A stretch of 64,000 nt of DNA, taken from Pedobacter psychrotolerans (lineage in GTDB: Bacteria > Bacteroidota > Bacteroidia > Sphingobacteriales > Sphingobacteriaceae). Every line of letters begins with the position of its first letter. The stretch's first letter is position 1. The stretch lies in the NCBI RefSeq assembly GCF_004340665.1, contig NZ_SLWO01000009.1, positions 142,043 to 206,042 of the forward strand. The letters run 5' to 3'. Of the stretch, positions 56,036-64,000 are shown piece by piece. Below the pieces are notes generated by a model. That model was given only the letters and a program-made list of their open reading frames with translations. It searched no databases and had not been told where the DNA came from. Made by a program: the position numbers and the translations under genes.

Positions 56036-56572
56036 ATGCCAATTGTCGTGAATCATATAAAATTTACTAATATCCTTATAGCGTGTAATTGGCGATTTGA
56101 AGAAACTCAAGTGAAGATAAATACTGCCACAGCTCAAGATATGGTAAAGGAAAGGCTGTCTAAAACTCCTAGCTCATTTCTTGAATTTGTAGAATATTTT
56201 GATCTCCTTGCCAATGCTGAAGATAATATATGGTTTATTTCAATAAAAGATTATCTTAAAGAGAATAATGGAGAGGGATTTTCATGGAATGAATTTGAAT
56301 TACAAAGCCTCGAATATTCAGATGGGCAGGAGAAAAAAGATGTAATCAAATTTTGGAACGACCATTTACCATTCATGATGTCTGTTAAAAGCGATTATGC
56401 GTATGTTGCAATTGTTCTAAACGGAGAAGATAAAGGGCAAATAGTTACAGGAAACAAACCTGAATATGAAGATACCGTCACATTGGCTAATTCATTAGAA
56501 GAGTTTTTCGAAAAATACGTCTTGGTATTGAAAGGGCAATTAGAAGAGCCCGCTCTAAAGCTATTTATTTAA
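56036..56572 (+). CDS. SMI1/KNR4 (SUKH) family immunity protein, copy 2
   Basis: This 178-residue protein has a diverged SUKH pattern: LSKTPSSFLEFVEYFDLLAN near the N-terminus, YAYVAIVLNGEDKGQIVTGN and PEYEDTVTLANSLEEFFEKY toward the C-terminus. These match the 'G.IV.G..PE.ED...A.SL..F' form of SUKH proteins. It is a second orphan immunity gene, unlike the SUKH at 55339 in detail, so probably specific for another toxin. Confidence 0.8.
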   Translation: MPIVVNHIKFTNILIACNWRFEETQVKINTATAQDMVKERLSKTPSSFLEFVEYFDLLANAEDNIWFISIKDYLKENNGEGFSWNEFELQSLEYSDGQEKKDVIKFWNDHLPFMMSVKSDYAYVAIVLNGEDKGQIVTGNKPEYEDTVTLANSLEEFFEKYVLVLKGQLEEPALKLFI

Positions 56573-56791
56573 AGTACATGCATCATTTTTATTTTTATCA
56601 AAAAGTACAGAATGGATGAATTATTAAAGCTGATATGGAAATTTTTCTCGAGGTAAGATTAAAAAACTTGTTAGATAAGAGAGCGTAAATAATGTCTAAC
56701 TCAGCTGTCAAAGGAAATTATGGTGTCTAGATTTTTGAGAAATGGAGGAGCTGTGTTATATTTTTTGGTTGTCTTTAATGTATAAAATGAA
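56573..56791 (+). pseudogene. Fossil cassette end, copy 2
   Basis: No intact gene is present. A broken frame reads ADMEIFLEVRLKNLLDKRA, then a stop near 56690. The DNA is similar to 55215-55330 and, more weakly, to 57640-57705 (VFLKRIRRFVRY, stop, ER). It precedes the Imm22-like gene, as copy 1 precedes the SUKH gene. Confidence 0.4.
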
Positions 56792-57586
56792 ATGGCGGAA
56801 TTACATATTTGGGTAGGAAATTTTGAATCAAAAGTGGCTTTTGAGGAATACTTTAGTCAGGAATCCTATTTTAAGGCTTGGTCCATTTATGATAATGAGC
56901 CACCGACTGGAAAAGAAGACGATGATCAAGAGCCTGATCCGGAACTCAGATGTCAATTTTGTAAAGAAATAGGTGTAGACAATTACGATGAAGATTTTAT
57001 TGTATTAAAATATTATCATAAGCCTCAGAAGATCAATATGATGTTGAATGATATTCCAGGAGATACCTCTGAGTTTTTAAAATTGTGCGAAAAACATGAG
57101 ATCGAAAATACTAATGTCCTAATTGCTTATGAAAATCACGATTTAACTCAAAAAGATGCTTCTCAGACAAAAAAAATCATATACCTTGGGGAAATAGCAG
57201 GCTTATCAGATACTGATGATAAAGTAAGTTTAATTACGCATTATCTATGGCTAGGAAAAGATGCGATACCATCAGAAATCCTGAATTCTCTAGAGGGAGA
57301 TAAAGAATTATTAAAAGATAATATTGCGGAAATCCTGGGGATTAAAAAAAAGGCTATTCAAAAGGTTAATTATTATTATACTGATAATAAAGAAAAGGTT
57401 GATGAAATAATAATAACCAATGTAGAAGATTATAATATTGCTGAAAAAATGATATTGAAGGCAGATGAGTTAGGTGTTAATTCAACTACGAATTTGATGT
57501 TGGAAGTGATATCCGATCAATATTTCGAAATTGATAAAAATGAATATGGTTTAATTTACATTGGGAGCTTTTTAGAAAATGAATAA
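56792..57586 (+). CDS. Imm22-like immunity protein with C-terminal extension
   Basis: This 264-residue acidic protein opens with LHIWVGNFESKVAFEEYFSQ, which resembles the start of Immunity protein 22 family members. CQFCKEIGVDNYDEDFI follows. The part after about 130 is not recognised and includes YLGEIAGLSD and a helical tail. It is the last intact gene of the immunity array and has no toxin beside it. The Imm22 call rests on the N-terminal pattern only. Confidence 0.6.
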   Translation: MAELHIWVGNFESKVAFEEYFSQESYFKAWSIYDNEPPTGKEDDDQEPDPELRCQFCKEIGVDNYDEDFIVLKYYHKPQKINMMLNDIPGDTSEFLKLCEKHEIENTNVLIAYENHDLTQKDASQTKKIIYLGEIAGLSDTDDKVSLITHYLWLGKDAIPSEILNSLEGDKELLKDNIAEILGIKKKAIQKVNYYYTDNKEKVDEIIITNVEDYNIAEKMILKADELGVNSTTNLMLEVISDQYFEIDKNEYGLIYIGSFLENE

Positions 57587-58061
57587 CTGTAAAGCGATAT
57601 TCAGATATTTTGTGATGTTAAAAGACTTCTAATTTTGCTTTGGAATATGTTTTTTTGAAAAGAATTAGGCGGTTTGTTAGATACTAAGAGAGAGCATGGT
57701 GTCGAAGCCTAAACTTCTTGAAAAATAAAGACCGGGTATTATATCATATGAACCTCCCAGGATAAAAGTATAACAGGGTTGGGCAAAATCACTGAATATA
57801 GGACTACTAAAAGTAAAGCCAATTGTAAATAGATTAAAAGATCATTAAGGAAATTTATAGGGGCTAGACAATATCCAACTGGATTTATTGGTTCTGCCGT
57901 ATATGTTGAACCTGCATCAGGTATATATGGATGCACAGCTTGGGCAGAAACATGCAATGATTAGAGAGGTGTTCAAAGAAGGTCTCACATATAAAAATCG
58001 GATGTTTAGAACACCTTCGGTTAATCCAGATCTAAAATGTAACATATTGTTATTAAAGCAA
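57587..58061 (+). pseudogene. Decayed end of the immunity array
   Basis: No intact gene is visible. There is a weak third copy of the fossil cassette end (57640-57705). A 43-codon open fragment without start (57833-57964) reads QYPTGFIGSAVYVEPASGIY and then GCTAWAETC. The family of that fragment is unknown. The remainder is AT-rich with many stops. It looks like several rounds of partial deletion up to the tRNA-Ser terminator. Confidence 0.35.
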
Positions 58062-58091
58062 ATAGGGTTGCTCGAAATCGAGCAACCCTAT
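58062..58091 (-). terminator. Terminator downstream of tRNA-Ser
   Basis: ATAGGGTTGCTCG and CGAGCAACCCTAT form a perfect 13-pair stem with an AAAT/ATTT loop. It lies 26 bp after the tRNA-Ser 3' end and may also stop transcription from the immunity array. Confidence 0.8.
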
Positions 58092-58117
58092 GAGTTTGAG
58101 AAGTTATTCTCCTTATG

Positions 58118-58204
58118 CGGAGAGTGGGGGATTCGAACCCGCGGACCCTTTAACAAGTCAACAGTTTTCAAGACTGCCGCAATCGACCACTCTGCCAACT
58201 CTCC
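58118..58204 (-). tRNA. tRNA-Ser (anticodon TGA)
   Basis: The 87-nt gene has acceptor arms GGAGAGT and ACTCTCC with discriminator G. The anticodon loop CTTGAAA (TGA) is closed by CAGT/ACTG, and a long variable arm typical of serine tRNA is present. The T-arm contains GGTTCGAATCC. CCA is not encoded. The decayed immunity array lies on its 3' side. Confidence 0.96.
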
Positions 58205-58298
58205 GCTGCAAAAGTACAAACTCCGGCTAAATCTGCAAACTACGGTGACGTTTTTTTTATATTAAGTTGATAATTGCTTAACACAGAGGAAGAAAAAA

Positions 58299-59288
58299 TT
58301 ATTTCTTTTGGAAGTTTTCGTCGATAGGATCGCTTTTTTTGAAAAGATTAAATGTAGGCCGTATAATTTTAACGCTACGCTTGCTCACATCTACACTGGC
58401 ATTCAGCTCAAAACCTATTAACAAAATAAAAGAATTCAAATACAACCAGATCATCACTACAATCAGGGTACCAATGGAACCATAAACCTTATTATAAGAA
58501 CCAAAGTGGTTGATGTAGAAAGAAAATCCCCAGATGGTGATGAATGCTAAAATGGTAGCCAGCCAGGAACCCGCACTGAATAATTTCCATTTTTTTGCAT
58601 GAGATGGGCCATAGCGGTACAAGATGGAAATAGTAATAAAGTATAAAGTTGCCAGTAAAGCCCAGCGGGTAAACTGAATGGCGTAAACAGCTAAACTTGC
58701 CTTTAAATGAAGTTCATCCTTAATGTATTTCAGCAATACCTCACTTAAAGCCATGGCCGTAATACAGGCAATAATAGAAAGACAGATGAATACAGTTAAA
58801 GCCAGGGCAATTAATCTCTGTTTAATCCAACCCCGGGTTTCGATAATTAGTGATGATTTATTGAAAGCCTTCATTAGGTTTTTTACTCCGTTAGTGGCAA
58901 AGAATATAGCAGATAGAAAACCGAAAGATAATAATCCCGTATTCTGATTTTTCACAATATCATTCAACGTAGATTCAAAAGCCTCATAGGCTGTGTGAGG
59001 CAAAACAAGTTCAATTAAACTTAATAACTGATCCTGGAAACCTTTGATCGGAATAAAGGGAATCAGGGTAAATAAGAATATAATCCCCGGAAAGACGGCC
59101 AGCATAAAACTATAAGCCAGGGAAGATGATTTATTCACCAGTGTGTCTTTACCAATCTCTTTAAAAAAGAAGGTAGCCACGGTATATAAAGGCAAAGGAC
59201 TAAAACCAGGCAGTACACAACTCTTCGTCCACTCAATAAACCTCGAGTAGATGCCAAGATGTAATAACTGCCGGTGTAACCATTCCAT
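58299..59288 (-). CDS. YihY/BrkB-family inner-membrane protein
   Basis: This 329-residue protein has six hydrophobic helices and the family landmarks SLAYSFMLAVFPGIIFLFTL, FGSYNKVYGSIGTLIVVMIW and the ending LLIGFELNAS. Earlier annotation as ribonuclease BN is known to be wrong for this family; the function is unsettled, perhaps transport. It is the last gene of a four-gene operon with thioesterase, MltG and PASTA genes, 4 bp after the thioesterase stop. Confidence 0.92.
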   Translation of the reverse strand: MEWLHRQLLHLGIYSRFIEWTKSCVLPGFSPLPLYTVATFFFKEIGKDTLVNKSSSLAYSFMLAVFPGIIFLFTLIPFIPIKGFQDQLLSLIELVLPHTAYEAFESTLNDIVKNQNTGLLSFGFLSAIFFATNGVKNLMKAFNKSSLIIETRGWIKQRLIALALTVFICLSIIACITAMALSEVLLKYIKDELHLKASLAVYAIQFTRWALLATLYFITISILYRYGPSHAKKWKLFSAGSWLATILAFITIWGFSFYINHFGSYNKVYGSIGTLIVVMIWLYLNSFILLIGFELNASVDVSKRSVKIIRPTFNLFKKSDPIDENFQKK

Positions 59289-59292
59289 TCAA

Positions 59293-59706
59293 TTATGTGG
59301 TAAAATGAGGTTTAACGCCATCCATAAAATTTTTAGGTGGCTGACATGGTTTTCTGGTCTGTTTATCTACAAAGACCAGAACGGTTTTACCGATGTTGAT
59401 CAACTGCTCTGCTTCGTTGTAAATTTCATATTCTACATTTAAACGAACGGTAGGTAATTCTTTTACCAGACATTTAACGGTTAAAACCTGGTTATAAAAT
59501 GCAGGTTTTAAAAATTTAGATTGTAGTTCTAACAGAGGGAGCATTACACCAGCAGCCTCCATAGATTCATAGGTAATGCCCGAGGATGCCTCAAAACATT
59601 CTGTCCTCGCAATTTCGTAATAAAGTGCATAATTGGCATGATGTACTATGCCCATCTGATCGGTTTCTGCATAGCGAACCTTTACTTTTGTTTCATGTAC
59701 GAACAT
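59293..59706 (-). CDS. Acyl-CoA thioesterase (YbgC/4-hydroxybenzoyl-CoA type)
   Basis: This 137-residue hotdog-fold enzyme shows the conserved RYAETDQMGIVHHANYALYY with the catalytic aspartate (D16), followed by the helix with EIARTECFE. It hydrolyses short or aromatic acyl-CoA thioesters. Its start codon overlaps the mltG stop by one base (TAATG), so translation is coupled. In many Bacteroidota it is found with envelope genes, but its true substrate is not known. Confidence 0.92.
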   Translation of the reverse strand: MFVHETKVKVRYAETDQMGIVHHANYALYYEIARTECFEASSGITYESMEAAGVMLPLLELQSKFLKPAFYNQVLTVKCLVKELPTVRLNVEYEIYNEAEQLINIGKTVLVFVDKQTRKPCQPPKNFMDGVKPHFTT

Positions 59707-60761
59707 TATCTGAAAATATTTTTTTTGTTTAATGCTTCACGATATTTTTTCGCGTTAATTTCGTGTTGTGCCTTCGTCTCGGCAAAATTATGGTAACCCG
59801 AAAAATCTTCTTTAGCACACATATAAATGTAATTGTTTTGCTCTCGGTTTAATACGGCATCAATGGCATTAATACTTGGCATCATAATAGGTCCAGGAGG
59901 TAAGCCTGCATATTTGTAAGTGTTGTATAAAGATTGTACCTGCAATAATTTTCCGGTTACCCGTTTTACAGTAAAATCATTATTGGCAAAAATTACCGTT
60001 GGATCTGCCTGTAACAAAATCCCCTTATTCAATCGGTTTAGATATAAACCTGCGATGACAGGCATTTCTTTATCATACAGTGCTTCTGCATCTACAATAG
60101 AAGCTAAGATATATACCTGTGATGGAGTAAGATTTAGGCTGGCTGCCTTCTGCTTCCGTTCAGCTGTCCAGAACTTATCATACTCTTTATGCATCCGTTC
60201 AAAAAAATCAACCGGAGAAACATTCCAATACATTTCATAAGTATTCGGAATAAACATGGTATAAATATTATCCTGATTAAAACCATATTTGGTAATCAGA
60301 TCGGTAGAATCTAACACATTAATAAAGCTTAATGAATCTGCTTCCAGATTACTGGCTAAATAAGCTGCAAAATTTTCTTTTTTCCTGATGTTTTGAAACT
60401 TAAGCTTTACCGGATCTTGATTACCTGCTTTAATCAGGTTAACCAAAGTGCGGTTGGTCATGCCTTTCTGTAAGCGATAACGGCCAGGTTTTAAATTGGC
60501 TGCCAGTTTCATTTTTTCTGCTGCTTCGGTAAAAGAGGAAACGCTTTTTAAGATATCCTTCTTTTTCATCTCAGCAACCAACTGATCATAATTGCTTCCT
60601 GTTTTAATGTATAAATACTTCTGATTTTCAGTAACGTTAGGAGAGAAGTATACCTTATAAAAATTGAGTGCAAAATATGCAGCAACCAGCACAATAGCGG
60701 CAACAATAATTAGTGTTATCTTTTTTCCGGTACTCATCTTCTTTTTTTCTATTTCAGTCAT
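59706..60761 (-). CDS. mltG: Endolytic transglycosylase MltG
   Basis: This 351-residue inner-membrane protein cuts nascent peptidoglycan strands. It has one N-terminal membrane helix (about 14-33), a LysM-like region and the YceG catalytic domain. The active-site segment LASIVDAEALYDKEMPVIAG keeps the catalytic glutamate (the E of DAEA, second E of the usual EKET). NRLNKGILLQADPTVIF and AGLPPGPIMMPSINAI are also typical. It lies 15 bp after the PASTA gene. Confidence 0.95.
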   Translation of the reverse strand: MTEIEKKKMSTGKKITLIIVAAIVLVAAYFALNFYKVYFSPNVTENQKYLYIKTGSNYDQLVAEMKKKDILKSVSSFTEAAEKMKLAANLKPGRYRLQKGMTNRTLVNLIKAGNQDPVKLKFQNIRKKENFAAYLASNLEADSLSFINVLDSTDLITKYGFNQDNIYTMFIPNTYEMYWNVSPVDFFERMHKEYDKFWTAERKQKAASLNLTPSQVYILASIVDAEALYDKEMPVIAGLYLNRLNKGILLQADPTVIFANNDFTVKRVTGKLLQVQSLYNTYKYAGLPPGPIMMPSINAIDAVLNREQNNYIYMCAKEDFSGYHNFAETKAQHEINAKKYREALNKKNIFR

Positions 60762-60776
60762 TTTATTGATGTGCGT

Positions 60777-61547
60777 TTATGGTTGCTTATTGGATAATGT
60801 AATATTGATTTTAGTTCCGATGGCCACTTTTGTTAAAGAATCTACCGGCATAGGATCTTGTTTGGTAATTACGGCATTGGCACTATCAGTGATATCTCCT
60901 TCGTAAAGAATATTGCCTAAACTCAGGTTAGAACCCTTTAAGCTAAATTTAGCTTCGTCAACAGTTAAGCCAGTTAATTGTGGAATATCAACTTCCTCAC
61001 TGCCACGTCCATCACCCAGAACGAGGTTAATTCTTGATCCAACAGGAATAATATCTCCCGGCTGAATAGGCTGTCCGCCAAAAGTAGCTTCCAGCACAAC
61101 ATCACGGCTCACATCAGGTTTGTAAGTGGTATCACCTAATTTCAATCTAGAACTTTCGATAATGGCCTGTGCCTCACGCAAGGTTTTGAAAGCGATATCA
61201 GGGAATTTTGTGTTCGGGACTTTACCCGCATTGATAGTTAAATAAATGGTTCGGTTATCTTTAACAAATGTATTCGGATCCGGGTCCTGATCAATAACAA
61301 TCCCGGCTGGCTGGTCCATAATAAAAACTGAATCGACCTCATATTTTAATCTAGCATCTTCCAATTTACTTACCGCTTGTTCAAATGATAAACCTTTCAC
61401 CAAAGGAACATTCAGGCCCTGGCCATGTTTGGTATAATAGCGAAGACTAAAAAAGGCAATGAGCAAAAGGCCAACTACCGTTAAAAGTGCTGCTAAAATG
61501 TTAGTCCTGAATGATTTTGTTTTTAAATATGCTATAAATTTAGACAT
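60777..61547 (-). CDS. Membrane-anchored PASTA-domain protein
   Basis: This 256-residue protein has an N-terminal membrane helix (about 15-35). Three PASTA domains follow, recognised by VPLVKGLSFEQAVSKLEDAR, FKTLREAQAIIESSRLKLGD and IPQLTGLTVDEAKFSLKGSN. PASTA domains bind peptidoglycan fragments. No kinase or penicillin-binding domain is attached. It leads the operon with MltG, so a role in guiding cell-wall enzymes is reasonable. Confidence 0.92.
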   Translation of the reverse strand: MSKFIAYLKTKSFRTNILAALLTVVGLLLIAFFSLRYYTKHGQGLNVPLVKGLSFEQAVSKLEDARLKYEVDSVFIMDQPAGIVIDQDPDPNTFVKDNRTIYLTINAGKVPNTKFPDIAFKTLREAQAIIESSRLKLGDTTYKPDVSRDVVLEATFGGQPIQPGDIIPVGSRINLVLGDGRGSEEVDIPQLTGLTVDEAKFSLKGSNLSLGNILYEGDITDSANAVITKQDPMPVDSLTKVAIGTKINITLSNKQP

Positions 61548-61759
61548 GAATATTAAATTCTGGGGTTTGCGTACAAATCAAATGTAATCATTAATGGACG
61601 AATGAATCATTTTCGGCGTTTCGAAAGCAATAATCACACCATTAAATCCATTATTTCATAAACCATTCAATTCATTAATAATTAAACTTTGCACAAAGAT
61701 ATTTATATTTTTGAGGATATATTTAGAATCAATTTCAATTTATACTTAAGGATTTCTAC

Positions 61760-62746
61760 ATGAAGAAAACGATTGCCTTGCTAACAGGCGGTACCACAGG
61801 CGAATGGGTGGTTTCTGTAAAAAGTGCAGCTACGATAGCGCATCATATAGATGCAGAATTATATGATGTTTATAAAATTATGCTCAATGATCATGGCTGG
61901 TTTTATGAGCCGGCTGATTCTGTTAAAATTGAAATCGACAGGAATGATTTTTCCTTAACTATTGAAGGAAGAAGGATAAAATTTGATGGTGTATTTATTG
62001 CCATTCATGGTTCTCCTGGTGAAGATGGTAAATTACAGGGGTATTTTGATATGCTACATATTCCTTACACCACCTGCAATGCTTTAACCTCTGCCATAAC
62101 CATGAACAAAGGATATACAAAAGCCATTGTAAATGATATTGATCATTTGTACACCGCTAAATCTGTTCAGATTTTTAAAGGTGGCAATTATGATATTAAC
62201 CAGATTAAACAAGATTTAAAATTGCCATATTTTGTGAAGCCAAATAGTGGCGGTAGCAGCATCGGCATGACTAAAGTTAAACAAGCAGATGAACTTGAAG
62301 CTGCTTTAGAGAAAGCTTTTAAGGAAGACCCACAAGTACTGATAGAGGAATTTGTTAGTGGAAGAGAGTTTTCTATTGGAGTATTCAGTGCTAAAGGTGT
62401 GGTAACCGTATTACCAACGACAGAAGTGATTCCAGCTAATGAGTTTTTTGATTTTGAAGCTAAATATACACCGGGTGCCGCTGAAGAAATTACGCCTGGA
62501 AATATGAATGAGGAAGAATACGAAAGGGTTCATGAAATTATTAAAGCGGTTTACACGAAATTAAATTGTAGGGGAGTTGTTCGTATCGATTATTTTCTGG
62601 AACATGAAACCGGAAACTTTTATTTCATCGAGATTAATACCATCCCGGGACAAACGGCTACCAGTTTCATTCCACAGCAGGTTGCGGCGATGGGTATTAC
62701 CTTGAAAGAATTTTATACCAGTCTGTTAAAAGAAACCATTGGTTAA
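61760..62746 (+). CDS. ddl: D-alanine--D-alanine ligase
   Basis: This 328-residue ATP-grasp enzyme makes the D-Ala-D-Ala dipeptide of peptidoglycan precursors. The N-terminal LTGGTTGEWVVSVKSA holds the first D-Ala-binding glutamate. AIHGSPGEDGKLQGYFD and the ATP-binding FVKPNSGGSSIGMTKV follow. The metal-binding IEINTIPGQTATSFIPQQ completes the set. The gene diverges from the PASTA-MltG operon, so cell-wall genes cluster here. A Crp/Fnr gene follows 21 bp downstream on the same strand. Confidence 0.96.
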   Translation: MKKTIALLTGGTTGEWVVSVKSAATIAHHIDAELYDVYKIMLNDHGWFYEPADSVKIEIDRNDFSLTIEGRRIKFDGVFIAIHGSPGEDGKLQGYFDMLHIPYTTCNALTSAITMNKGYTKAIVNDIDHLYTAKSVQIFKGGNYDINQIKQDLKLPYFVKPNSGGSSIGMTKVKQADELEAALEKAFKEDPQVLIEEFVSGREFSIGVFSAKGVVTVLPTTEVIPANEFFDFEAKYTPGAAEEITPGNMNEEEYERVHEIIKAVYTKLNCRGVVRIDYFLEHETGNFYFIEINTIPGQTATSFIPQQVAAMGITLKEFYTSLLKETIG

Positions 62747-62767
62747 TCTAAATTTTGATATTGTTTG

Positions 62768-63352
62768 ATGGAAATCCAAAAGCTTATTGATAAAGGCTTT
62801 GCCGTGAAAACCTTTCACAAAGATGCCATCGTTTATGAGCCGGGCATGCAACCCCGATATGTTTACTTCATTAAATTGGGTGAAGTGCGGATGGTGACCA
62901 TTAGTGATGAAGGTAAAGAATTTATTCAGGGTGTATTTAAAGCAGGTCAGTATTTCGGTGAACCTGCATTACTGATTGATCGACCTTACCTGGCTTTCAC
63001 CATTATCAATAAGGATTCGCAGATTATACAGGTGAGTAAGAATGACTTTTTTGGTTTAATAGAAAATGAACCCGGCTTTAGCATGTCGATTATTAAAACA
63101 CTGAGCAAGCGCTTATTCTATAAATCGATGATGCTGGAAGAACTTGCCAACGAAAAAGCTGAACATCGCTTGCTCACCATTATTAACTATTTACTAGCTG
63201 AAGTAAAAGTGGGAGAGCAGCTCAAAGTTACCCGGCAGGAACTTGCAGACATGACCGGTTTAAGGGTAGAAACCGTGATTCGAGGAGTTAAGTTGCTTTC
63301 CTCAAAGGAAGAAATTTCGATGGTACGAGGCAAGATTGTACGTGTAAAGTAA
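62768..63352 (+). CDS. Crp/Fnr-family transcriptional regulator
   Basis: This 194-residue protein has a cyclic-nucleotide-binding fold (about 15-120, YFIKLGEVRMVTISDEGKEF) and a C-terminal winged helix with RQELADMTGLRVETVIRGVK. I start at ATG 62768, since the TTG directly before it is less likely. There are no cysteines, so it is not an iron-sulfur FNR. The effector is unknown. It may be co-transcribed with ddl. Confidence 0.9.
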   Translation: MEIQKLIDKGFAVKTFHKDAIVYEPGMQPRYVYFIKLGEVRMVTISDEGKEFIQGVFKAGQYFGEPALLIDRPYLAFTIINKDSQIIQVSKNDFFGLIENEPGFSMSIIKTLSKRLFYKSMMLEELANEKAEHRLLTIINYLLAEVKVGEQLKVTRQELADMTGLRVETVIRGVKLLSSKEEISMVRGKIVRVK

Positions 63353-63449
63353 TAAGGACGATCAATACAATATTGGTTTCTAAATATGATGCAGATCATA
63401 AAGTACTGATTGTTTTAGTGATAAATTTGCATTATTAAACAATACAATT

Positions 63450-63857
63450 ATGGCAGATTTAACAAGTTTTCAAGCCTTTATCCAATGTAAATGCCCACGT
63501 TGCCGTAAAGGCGATATCTTCACAGGGAGCGCTTATTCCTATAAATTACAAAAAACAAATATCAATTGTCCGCATTGCAATCTGAAATTTGAACGTGAAC
63601 CTGGCTTTTTCTATGTAGCGATGTTTGTGAGTTATGCCATGAACGTAGCAGAAATTATTACCATTGGGGTAGCCTCTTATGTTTTAGGTTTGCCTTTAAT
63701 TTATGAAAATCTTTGGTATTACGTTAGCCTGATCCTTTTTGGTGTATTGCTTTGTTCACCGATTAATTACCGATATTCAAGAGTGATTTTATTACATTAT
63801 TTAACGCCAGGCTTGCATTATGTACCAGGTAGTGGAGATTTAATTCATAAGGTTTAG
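63450..63857 (+). CDS. DUF983 membrane protein with zinc ribbon
   Basis: This 135-residue protein has an N-terminal four-cysteine zinc-ribbon-like part (CKCPRCRKGDIF and CPHCNLKF). Two membrane helices follow with FFYVAMFVSYAMNVAEI and YYVSLILFGVLLCSPINY, as in DUF983 proteins. The function is unknown. Its position after the Crp/Fnr gene suggests possible control by that regulator, but there is an intervening gap of about 100 bp. Confidence 0.88.
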   Translation: MADLTSFQAFIQCKCPRCRKGDIFTGSAYSYKLQKTNINCPHCNLKFEREPGFFYVAMFVSYAMNVAEIITIGVASYVLGLPLIYENLWYYVSLILFGVLLCSPINYRYSRVILLHYLTPGLHYVPGSGDLIHKV

Positions 63858-63910
63858 ATAGATCCAACTTACGAAGCTTTGTTGGCTGGTGTGAGGGGAG
63901 TTAAGTGTCT

Positions 63911-64000
63911 TGTCCTAAAATAGGTTTACATAAAAATGTAGACTTATGAAAAAAGAGATTCAAGAATTCAGTGAACAATTCAAGCGCACAATCATCGAAG
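63911..64000 (+). mobile_element. Left end of an IS3-like insertion sequence (cut by window edge)
   Basis: The sequence TGTCCTAAAATAGGTTTACA starts at 63911 and looks like the terminal inverted repeat of IS3-family elements. A palindromic GTTTACAT-AAAA-ATGTAGAC follows, then a transposase start 35 bp into the element. The right end and target duplication lie outside the window, so the boundary is provisional. Confidence 0.65.
63946..64000 (+). CDS. Transposase OrfA, N-terminal fragment (cut by window edge)
   Basis: The 18 visible residues, MKKEIQEFSEQFKRTIIE, match the start of IS3-family OrfA proteins, in which an 'FS.EFK...' stretch leads into a helix-turn-helix. The rest lies beyond the window. 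Confidence 0.65.
   Translation, partial: MKKEIQEFSEQFKRTIIE

Noticed and set aside
57888..58265. 125-codon plus-strand frame
   Set aside because: It runs through a perfect terminator hairpin and the whole tRNA-Ser gene on the other strand, so it is not coding.

Overview
The window comes from a Bacteroidota chromosome, most likely Pedobacter or another member of the Sphingobacteriaceae. Supporting signs are a SusC/SusD pair, a NUDIX-type AraR regulator, LytS/LytTR signalling, subtype-iii type VI secretion (T6SS) genes, matches to the TAnnTTTG promoter -7 box, and intergenic repeats common in that group. This assignment is an inference from gene content; no marker gene such as 16S rRNA is present.

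Layout. (1) 1-3712: L-arabinose catabolism on the minus strand (araB, araD, 5' end of araA), then a CDGSH iron-sulfur protein. (2) 4137-8799: a susC/susD outer-membrane glycan uptake pair, followed by a tandem array of about 106-bp units. (3) 9604-10788: two unknown genes. (4) 10929-21395, minus strand: sbcD and sbcC followed at once by three coupled genes that look like an ABC-three-component (ABC-3C) defence system: a DUF4297-like nuclease effector, a middle component and a Rad50-like ATPase. (5) 22847-26807: the remains of an integrative element in a tRNA-Lys gene, with a 20-bp att duplication, a truncated tyrosine integrase, an AraC/MFS cargo pair and a broken S41 peptidase fragment. (6) 27018-29673: AraR, a HAD phosphatase and lipoprotein galactose mutarotase. 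(7) 29850-42300: an array of about 131-bp units, an FMN-dependent lactate dehydrogenase, a CPBP protease, a serine hydrolase, a LytS/LytTR pair, a secreted HExxH protein, a divergent HxlR/flavin reductase pair and a Tat-exported Gfo/Idh/MocA oxidoreductase. (8) 42560-58061: an orphan T6SS-iii payload module (two Hcp/TssD, VgrG, TPR adaptor, Rhs with a C-terminal nuclease) followed by an array of immunity genes (PoNi-like, a paralogous unknown pair, two SUKH, one Imm22-like) with fossil gene fragments between them. (9) 58118-64000: tRNA-Ser, a YihY-thioesterase-MltG-PASTA cell-envelope operon, Ddl, a Crp/Fnr regulator, a DUF983 protein and the left end of an IS3-like element cut by the window edge.

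How the parts work together. The arabinose genes are probably controlled by the distant AraR. SusCD and the mutarotase would supply sugars to that pathway. The ABC-3C genes appear to have been placed behind the housekeeping sbcDC repair genes. The Rhs region looks like a site where toxin ends are replaced while old immunity genes stay behind. It carries no T6SS sheath, baseplate or membrane genes, so it must depend on an apparatus encoded elsewhere.
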